The position numbers were made by a program, and so were the translations under genes. Below, one piece after another: positions 55,906 to 64,000 of a stretch of DNA of 64,000 nt (position 1 is its first letter; the number at the start of each line of letters is the position of its first letter). Source of the DNA: Fusarium oxysporum f. sp. lycopersici 4287 (Eukaryota; Ascomycota; Sordariomycetes; Hypocreales; Nectriaceae). Location: the NCBI RefSeq assembly GCF_000149955.1, contig NC_030990.1, positions 682,001 through 746,000 of the forward strand. Direction: 5' to 3'. Under the pieces are notes generated by a model. The model made no database searches, had not been told where the DNA came from, and was given only the letters and a program-made list of their open reading frames with translations.

Positions 55906-56483
55906 GATGGGTTAGGGGAGAGGAACTAGTACTAAGGGGTTTGTGGAGGAGAGATGACGGCTTTACATATATCAAACTAACGAATGCTTTGATGATTTGT
56001 CTTTATAATTCTTACTGGAAATTGAAATATTACCATTTTCATACAGTAACGTTGGCCTCTATAAGCTTCTAGTTTATGGGATTTAGATTTTAATAAACAT
56101 CAATAAATCAAACATCACAATGATTTCAAGTATGACCGCATAAACCAGCTGACATGTCACTGAGGCTCACAAGTGTCACAAGATTAAGCTTAAAACGCCA
56201 CGATTGCTTTGACAGGCTACCTCTAAATCAGCCTCACTAGTTCATGCGTACCACATTGCTCACTTGAAATATTCATGATGCTTTGGAACAGACTCGTTGT
56301 AAATATCAGCATGACTCCTTCGTATGCCAAGCCCGATTCCAATGCGCCACAACAGGATATACCATAAAATGAAACATATTCATCAATTCATTCGCTAAAT
56401 CAATTTAGATTGGCTACTCAATCTGGCCTCATCCCCAAACTCATAACAATATCATGTCTGCTTCTCCTCATGTCATCTCATTC
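55906..56483. other. Intergenic between convergent genes
   Basis: About 580 bases between two stops (convergent); AT-rich with tracts near 55990-56120, fitting 3' UTRs. No gene seen. Confidence 0.4.
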
Positions 56484-58865
56484 TTACAGACGATATCGAA
56501 CCTCAAGCTCACCAGGTGCCTGGTAAGTGGGAACCTTCATCTCCAAAGCCTCACCAGAATATCCAAGATCCTCCGCAACAAGCATAGCAGCCTTCTCACC
56601 AATGAGCAGAGCAGTAGAGTACGTGTTGCAGCCGACGTTGTCAGGGCAGATGGACAGATCAGCGACCTTGAGACCCTTGACGCCGTGGACGTTGAGTCTC
56701 TCGTCGAGAACACCGTGCTTGACGATGCTGTTACCCTCCTTGGGAGCCATGGAGCATGTGCCGAGGCAGTGCCAGGTTGATTCGGTGTGGCGCTTGACCC
56801 ATTCTGTAGACATAGGTTAGCATGCTGGAGATGGAGATGGAGGTGGGGTTGATGGGGCTTACCTTCGACGGCCTTGATGTCGGCATCACTGTACTTGAGC
56901 TCCTCGCGGATGTGAGCCTTGTTGGAGTTGAGGATGTTGGCACCGGGCTTGCGGTCTGCCTCGGGGAGAGGAGACGACCAACTTCCGTGGCCAATACCAG
57001 CAGTGAGGTTACCAGGGAGAGCGTATTGCTTGGTGGTATCCAGGTCAAGATCATGAGCACGAGCAGGGCTGTCGTAGTCGAAGAAGGGGTGCTAAAAGGG
57101 TTAGTTGCTGTTGTACACTAGATAGTGGAGGACCTACCATGTTCTCGACTTCACCAGCGTAGGCGTCCATGCGGCGGGCAGTCTCACGAGACTTGATGTA
57201 TCCCCAGACCATGGGGACCATATCACGCTCGTCGTTCATCTGAGTTGGTCAGTGTTTATTCATGACAAGGGGTAATGTGACTTACAAATCCAGCATCAAA
57301 GTCGGGAGTATCGTATGGATCAGCACTCTTGATGTGAGTAAAGCCACGAGAGAAAGGATACTCGAGGAAGTGGAACATGGAGAAGAACTTTCCAGGGGGC
57401 CTGTAACCAGTCAGTACCAACACAGGCTTTACTGTATCAGTGGACTTACATGAGCATGTGATCACCGAAGAAGCCGGCAATCACAGAGTAATGCATAACA
57501 GGCTTGTCAGGCTTGTTCTTGAAGTAAGACTTCCAGCCCTCAGTGAAATGAGGCGTAGGCCACCTCTCGAAGTCCTTGAGCTCTTGCTCAGTAGGTCGGA
57601 TCTTGACACCAGCCTCAATGCCGTTGGTGGCAAGGGGTCCAGTGCCCTTCTGGTGCCATTCATCAAAGACGCGCTACTCATCTCATTAGTACAACTCTAA
57701 CCCGAGAACTGTGATGGGCTTACCTTTTGAACCTCAGGGTCTCCACGAACAAAGTCATCGAAACTCTCAGTCTCAGGCTTAGCCCGATAAACCGAAAATG
57801 TAAGATAATGATCCTGGAAATTGAGTCCAACTCCAGGAAGATCAACCTTGGGCTCGACGCCAGCAGCGCGAAGCTTCTGGGGGTCACCGATACCAGAGCG
57901 CTGAAGAATCAAAGGCGAAGAAAGCGTACCGCCACTAACGACAATCTGCTTTCTAGCACGGAAGATTCGCGTCTGCAGCTGGTTCGGGTGCAGCGGCTTG
58001 GTAGGAACAGTCTGAACACCAACGGCACGACCATTCTCCATGATGATCTTGTCGACCTTTGTGTTGCAGGCCAAGTACAAGTTACTGTGCTTGGCGCGTG
58101 TGGCATGGACATAGGCGTGCGCTGAGTCGCTGCGACGGCCCGTGTCTCGGTTGATCCATTTGAGCCAGTGCTCTGCGCCGTGGCCGGTGGAGAGATCTTG
58201 AAGATCGTCGACGAAGGGGATGCCTTGGGACTCAGCGGCGCGGAGGAAGTCGTCCTTTACGGGGTAGGTGTAGTTGCCGAAGGAGACCTTGATGGGGCCC
58301 TCGAAGCCGTGGATGTCTGGGTTGACAGAGTGGCGCTGGTAGGTCTCGTGCTTTCTCATAAGAGGGAGGAGTTCCTCAGTGGTCCAGCCCTTGGCTTGGA
58401 AGTCGTCGTCTGGAGTTGTTTAGTGGTGTTTTAGGTGGTATCAAGTGAGTTGAGCTTACAGTCTGAGGCACTAGCTCGAGTGTACATCATGAAGTTGATG
58501 GAAGAACCACCGCCAAGGATCTGCTACAGTTAGTTCATGATCTTCACTCCCCTCAAAGTTCAACTCACATGAGCACATGGCACAGTAGCAGCACGTCCAG
58601 CAAGCCACTTGCTAGGACGAGACTTGTAAAACGAAGCCGTCTTGGAGTCCAGCTTCATGTTACGGGGATAGATACCAGGCCTAAACACCCAAGGGTTGTT
58701 GAGGTTGCTCTCGCCAGCCTCGATAAGCAGGACCTTGAGGTTATGGTCAAGATTCGCCAATCGTCCAGCAACGACACAACCGCAGCTTCCACCACCGCAC
58801 ACAATGATGTCGAACTCCTCTGGCAGGACGCCGAGGCTGTTCGCGTACGAGTTGGGAGTCGCCAT
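56484..58865 (-). CDS. AOX1: Alcohol (methanol) oxidase, GMC family
   Basis: FAD enzyme oxidising methanol and short alcohols to aldehyde with hydrogen peroxide as by-product, in peroxisomes. About eight exons joined by short GT-AG introns; the assembled protein is roughly 670 aa. The dinucleotide-binding N-terminus is IIVCGGGSCGCVVAGRLA, followed by LLIEAGES and the FAD signature region PCAHILGGGSSINFMMYTR. The active-site His lies in STWHCLGTCSMAP and the Asn in NVGCNTYSTALLIGEKAA, matching the family. The C-terminal end EVRYRL is weakly like the LARF-type PTS1 of yeast AOX. The name AOX1 is by family resemblance. The gene starts at an ATG in a GCGACTCC context after an intergenic gap. Confidence 0.92.
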
Positions 58866-61800
58866 GATGAAGAAGCTGCAACCTTTGAAGCTGCTTGATT
58901 TTCTGATAACGGGGAGAACTCTACAGCTTATTTATAACATGCACAGAGTCTGTATAACGATCTTTACTGTGTATCAGATGCCGAATGATCCCCGAAGGTT
59001 GGTAGCATGTCCATCGAATGCTGGATGCAGTATCATCAACTCTGCGAACCCCTCTCGATACAAGATTGCGGGCACCAATGGCATATGCATGGTAGGGTCA
59101 TCTGGGGTAATAAGATTGTGGATAATGGTTTCATTCTAATCAGCTCTAGCTTTGCTTTTCGTCTGGGGGAGAGATGCTGGGCAGGCTGGGCACGGTATCT
59201 TGCTTGGCCTGCATGTCTGGGATATCATCTGCTCCGCCGCTTTGACTGCGGGTTAAAGTTTCCCGAGACTTCCTTCTCCTATTAGAAGACAAGAGAGAAA
59301 CAATTGAGTTTGAAAGGTTGGTTTGGGAATGTCGTTAAAGGGGCATTGATATCCGTCTGATCCGGTCTGAAACTCATGGTGAACTTTGGTAGCAGAACTG
59401 GCTCGCACTTTCATATCCGATCTTGAGCAATTCCAGTGCAACTCTGATCCCCGCCGGATAAAGCAGCTCCCACCGTCCTGCAAATAGTACAAATATAACG
59501 TATCATGTATGATATCCTACATCAGGCAAACTTCCCTTATCCCGAGAGCGAACCAAGCCCACTCGATACAAACCAACACAGAAATATCAAGGATTCGAGT
59601 TGCATGTAAGATTACGACTTTACGGGCGTTAGCTACCCATGTCGTTTACCTCCAGGGTTCTTCCCGGACAAATAGGCTTTGGGCTCTGGAACATCCGGGA
59701 TCCATCAACAGCTTCTAAAATGCGGGGAGAGAGCCACGCCAAGAGAGGGCTCGAGAGTTTATGGTCGGCAATCATTGTTTCTTGAGACTTGCCCCCGGAA
59801 AAGGACCATTACACGAAGATGACGAGCGGGGGTGAGCAAGGGATCAGGGTTGCAATTGGTCTGAGGAAGTTGGGTTCTTTGCGGGTGGGATCTTCAGAGT
59901 TGGTGGAGTGCGGCGATTCCCCCGCAATCTGACTATCGACGTTTTGGTAACTATATCGGCTCTATTCTTGGCATATTAACCAACACGACAGCAAAAATAT
60001 GAGCATTTCTGAGAGAGAGCAAAAGATAACATACAACAGCGGGGATTCGCTGGTCGTCACCGACCCAACTACTAATCCGCCCCTTACCAGCTTATCTATG
60101 GGAGAGCGGACGGGATCCCGAGTTCTCTGGTAGGTATGGTCGTATGTGCTTGATCCTCCTTCAGTCCGCATTATAATCACGGCATTGGAAACCCGATAAG
60201 CTTCACCTTTTTTCTTTTCCAAAGGGATGGTAATACATAAGCTTTACACGGTGTATTGTGGTCTGGAATGATAGGTCCGCAGCTGTAACATCTGCACTGC
60301 AACGCTACCATGTCCGCGTCAGCATTCGGATAAGTTGCAGCGAGGAAAAGAAACAGCGGGTGGCATTCACGTCCTTGGCTTTTCATGTTCCTGCGGAATG
60401 TCTCAGCTCGTGTGTTTTGTTATGATGATCAAAATCTTGTCTTTCGTATATAAACAAGAATCATATCCTGGATCAAGACAAATCAGGGTCCACACTGCAG
60501 TGATGCTGTCAACAAGGATACTGTCTGTGCCGTGGTATTCGTCTTCGTGCCGAGAAGTCTTGTGCTCAGATGCCCAGCGAGATCAACACTCTGATCGTCG
60601 AGATAGAAACCTGCTCCGCTTGTCAAGTGACTCTGCATTGACCGTGGAGGCCTTGTGGTTCAGGCATTGGTGGACAATTAGATCCCGATTACTAAGATGC
60701 ATCATGAAGTTTGAGCAAGTTGAAGCGAGGACGGGTTTAAGCGAGGGGAATTCATGTGGAGATGTCTGAGCTAGAACAAAAGAAGCACGCCCATAGAAGC
60801 CTCAATATGGGACATACGCGTATAAGTGAAGCATGCCGCGCTGTTTGACTCCATGTGGGCTTATGTGGGCTCCCCACATGAGAATATGGTGTTTTTTGGA
60901 CATGGTAATTCATGAAAGTTCTATACAGAATTAGACTCCATCTGTTTTGTCAACGGATTCAACGCATTGCAGAAAAAGACCTACTCAATTACCAGGTATC
61001 ACTTCACAGCTGAGTTCTCGGCATGATTTCTGGCTGATAAAAGAGCTCTAGCTAAGATATCATCCTAAGAGATGCCTCATAATAGGAGCTCATATAGAAT
61101 GAATCAAAATATGAGAGAAGCTTATATATATCTGTCTATAGAGACTGCTTATCTAGCGTTCGACTGATAACTTACGATATATGTTGAGTCAGTTCATCAG
61201 TAGCCGAGACCAACATGAGTCTTGATTCAATACCGGCTTTTATACGTTAGAATTCTTTTTCAAGCCAGCCTGATAGACTTGCGAAGTAAGTCAGCTCACC
61301 ACAATTCCCTTCCCCTACCGAAGAGATAGCCTCAGGATAGGAAAGCTACCTCGGACTGCAGAAGGACATCCTCATCTGATTAACTTTACCAAGTCTATAG
61401 CAAGACATTTTTCAGGCTCAGAGCCCGAGTTCAGCCTCGTTTCTTCAACATATATCCTCGTGGAACGCTAGGCGTGGGAAACGTGAGTGAAATGGTTGAT
61501 GCTTCGCTGAATACATTATAAGGGGGTTCCTTACTTTTCCTGGCCCCAATACTCGGAGTAAAGTTTCCTCAATATCTCATCACTGTTATACAAGTGGACA
61601 TATTTCCCGTCATTCGTTTGCTGATTTCTTTTTGAAATGCAATAGTACCAAAGCCATGGATCAATAAGAGTTGATCTGTGCGCGGATACGTTGTTGTCCC
61701 AGCGTAATAGGCCTATTCTAAGAAGCTCCCTCTTACTATGGAAATATATTATGATCCTTGAAGCACTCGTGTGGGTGTGTACCAAGTCTTCCAAGCTTTC

Positions 61801-62370
61801 ATTATCTACACAATTTTGAAAGAGGGCCAGTATGGGAACTTTTGGCAGTCCTGAATTTCAAAGTAAGACCAAGCAGGAACCCGTCCTCTCCATTTTACAG
61901 GCTATAAACCTGAAGATCAAAACCCTATCACTATATTTGAAGTTGTTTCAAAACTGTTTCATGATGTACCTATGCGAGATGTAGGTCAGTCAGAATCTAC
62001 AGCTCAGTTGTTTATCACATGCAGGATACCCTACACCATTCCGCCTCATCATCTGGAAAGACAAAAGAGTAAAGTCACGCGAGAATTGACATCATTTATC
62101 TATAAACTTCATCAATTCCATCTTCACACCTTTTTTATACATTATTAATGCACGTGGTGGCTGATCAACCCCTCCATGACAAACTCCAAATTGCGCCATC
62201 CAGATCACGTCTTACGAACTCTCACAGCCCAGCCCATCACAAGCCAGAAAACACGCGGATGTCTCGCCCCGAAACAAGAAAACAGCTTATCAATATCAAT
62301 CACGTCTTCACTCCCCCAAACCCATAAGAAACAAAAATGTCCCGAATAACTCACCAGCAACGTATCCAAA
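58866..62370. other. Gene-poor 3.5-kb gap
   Basis: Divergent promoter region between the alcohol oxidase and the permease. Short frames (for example 60335-60769, 144 codons) lack domains and known composition, so none is accepted. A short GTGGGCTCCCCAC palindrome-like run lies near 60869-60883. No tRNA, repeat family or transposon relic recognised by eye. Confidence 0.4.
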
Positions 62371-62432
62371 ATGGCAGACTCGTCCAACGCGCCGCTGCTT
62401 CAATCGCGCAGCTCATACGGTTCAACCGATAA
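62337..62432 (+). promoter_or_regulatory. Overlapping uORF at the permease start
   Basis: An ATG at 62337-62339 in a strong context (AAAAATG) opens a 31-codon frame that ends with TAA at 62430-62432. It lies 34 bases before the permease ATG, out of frame with it, and runs past it by about 60 bases. Ribosomes that use it cannot simply reinitiate at the permease start, so it should reduce translation unless the context or conditions allow bypass. Alternatively the real 5' end of the mRNA lies downstream. Confidence 0.5.
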
Positions 62433-64000
62433 GACCTCTACGCGCCATGATTCCATCGACAGTGAAGCTGCGGGGGAGATACGCCCGAGTCGAGATGTAG
62501 AAGATGATGTACTCCCTGAGACGTCGACCATTGGGAGGAATTTATCGTGGCAGAGCGCTTACATCCTCGTTATATCGCGCGTCGTCGGCAGCGGTATCTT
62601 TGCGACACCCGGAACAATCGTCCAATCTGTCGGAAGCGCGGGATTATCGCTATCGCTATGGGTAGTCGGCGCTTTCATCGCAGCTTGCGGTCTTGCGGTG
62701 TCGCTCGAGTTTGGATGTATGCTTCCTCGGTCGGGAGGTGATAAAGTATACCTTGAGTTTGCGTATAGAAGACCGCGATTACTTGCGTCTACGCTGTTTG
62801 CGATGTATGCTGTGCTTTTGGGATTCACAGCGAGTAATTGCATTATTTTTAGTAAGTATGCGTTATTTGCGCTGGGAGTCGAAGCGACGGATGTGTTGAG
62901 CAAGAGCCTCGCTGTTGGACTTCTCACGTTTGTTTGTATCACACACAGCGTGTTTCCTAAAGCAGGCGTCAAGATCCAGGATGTTCTGGGCTGGATAAAA
63001 ATCGGTATCATCGTCTTTATGATCCTCTCAGGCTTCTACGTCGTCATCTTCCGTCCCAACACTACATCCGCACCACTCACGCATCAACTCGCATGGGAAC
63101 ACCTTTGGGAAGAGACGAGCTGGAACTGGGGCGTCATCGCCACGAGTCTCTTCAAGGTCTTTTATTCATTCGCGGGATTGGATAATGCTGCGAACGTCAT
63201 GAATGAAGTCAAGCAGCCTGTGAGGACGTTGAGGTCTGTTGCGCTGACAGCGCTGGGGACGGCGTGTGGATTGTACATGCTTGTTAACATTGCTTATTTT
63301 CTGGTGGTGCCGATTGAAGAGATCAGAGGGAGTGGTGAACTCATTGCTGCGCTGTTCTTTGAGAGGTTGTTTGGTGAGAAGTTTGGGAGAGTTGTTCTCC
63401 CGACAGCTGTGGCATTATCGTCAGTTGGGAATGTCATGGTCGTTGCTTTCGCAATGGTAAGTCCCTCGGCCATCGTCTACGAGTGATTGTTAACGGGAAT
63501 AGGCACGCATGAAGCAAGAAATCGCAAGACAAGGCTTCCTCCCATACTCATCCCTCCTCTCCTCCTCACGACCATTCAACTCTCCCATGGGTGGCTTCAT
63601 AATCCACTACATCCCCTCCTTTCTCGTCATGATCCTCCCACCCTCTGATTCAATCTACTCTCTCATTCTCGACATCGACGGATACGCCGCGCAGCTCATC
63701 GGGCTCGCCGTAGCAATCGGCCTTGTGAAGCTCCGCTTCCAACGTCCAGACCTCAAGCGACCCTTTAAGGCGTGGATGCCCGCGGTGAGTATTAGGATAG
63801 CGATGAGCTGCGCTTTAATAGTGGCGCCGTTTTTCAGACCGCCGGACTACGAGGGGGAAGTGTTTTACGCTCTGTATGCGGTGTTTTCGTGGGTTATTCT
63901 TGTGGGTGGTGTAGGGTATTGGTATCTTTGGACGAGGGCGGTGCCGAGGTGGAGGGGCACGAGGTTGCAGGAGGAGACGTGTGTTTTGGAGGATGGGACG
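62371..64000 (+). CDS. Amino acid/methionine permease-like transporter (LAT/Mup1 type), 3' end cut
   Basis: Partial at the right edge. The first exon runs from ATG 62371 to the splice donor after ...VVAFAM (about residue 363); a short intron ends in ATAG near 63502 and the frame then reads ARMKQEIARQGFLPYSSLLS to the window end, about 530 residues so far. A Ser/Asp-rich N-terminal tail precedes at least ten hydrophobic segments, with signatures of the APC/LAT superfamily: SRVVGSGIFATPG, SFAGLDNAANVMNEVKQPVRTLR. Fungal members in this group include high-affinity methionine permeases. The substrate cannot be fixed. An overlapping uORF sits at the start. Confidence 0.88.

Noticed and set aside
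60335..60769. 144-codon plus-strand frame in the AOX-permease gap
   Set aside because: Cys/Arg/Trp-rich, no domain, no consistent gene structure.

Overview
The window is nuclear DNA of a filamentous ascomycete. The signs are short introns of about 45-60 nt with GTAAGT/GTATGT donors, eukaryotic gene types (COX10, PIG-S, FAT1), an intron-bearing tRNA gene, fungal peroxisomal and pectin-degrading enzymes, and no operons. The style of the proteins fits a Hypocreales/Fusarium-type genome; that placement is inference, not a database result. I see 23 protein-coding genes with reasonable support (two cut by the window edges), one transposase, one tRNA and one doubtful small ORF.

Layout. 0-9.4 kb: a partial gene at the left edge, a six-exon transaldolase, the heme-A farnesyltransferase COX10 (with a tiny uORF overlapping its start), a Myb/SANT-like protein and an AT-hook/coiled-coil protein. 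10.9-18.6 kb: a BCS1-type AAA ATPase, a sugar MFS transporter divergent from a GH51 arabinofuranosidase (a likely carbohydrate-use pair), and an alpha/beta hydrolase. 18.9-27 kb: PIG-S/GPI17, a FAT1-type very-long-chain acyl-CoA synthetase with a 7-nt first exon, and a large Kelch-BTB protein of Ral2/LZTR1 type. 27-31 kb is a gene-poor gap. 31-39.4 kb: a D-aminopeptidase-like serine hydrolase, a 1-Cys peroxiredoxin, tRNA-Arg(TCG), a membrane-anchored SGNH/PC-esterase-like protein and an APH-type kinase-like protein. 39.8-44.3 kb: two tandem F-box-like paralogs and a secreted cupredoxin. 46.4-49.5 kb: a secreted pectinesterase and a polytopic membrane protein. 49.5-51.8 kb: an apparently intact piggyBac-type DNA transposon with terminal inverted repeats, only about 60 bp from the membrane-protein stop codon. 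53-64 kb: a possible small zinc-finger protein, a single-pass Cys-rich membrane protein, a peroxisomal-type alcohol (methanol) oxidase, and the 5' part of a LAT/methionine-permease-like transporter with an overlapping uORF.

How genes may work together (inference): the pectinesterase would release methanol from pectin and the alcohol oxidase would oxidise methanol; the GH51 enzyme, the sugar transporter and the transaldolase would release, import and process pentose from plant polysaccharides; the peroxiredoxin would remove peroxide of the kind alcohol oxidase makes. No CRISPR, rRNA or secondary-metabolite core gene was seen. The most unusual items are the intact piggyBac element with TA rather than TTAA at its flanks, the two start-proximal uORFs, the very small exons, and the tandem F-box-like pair.
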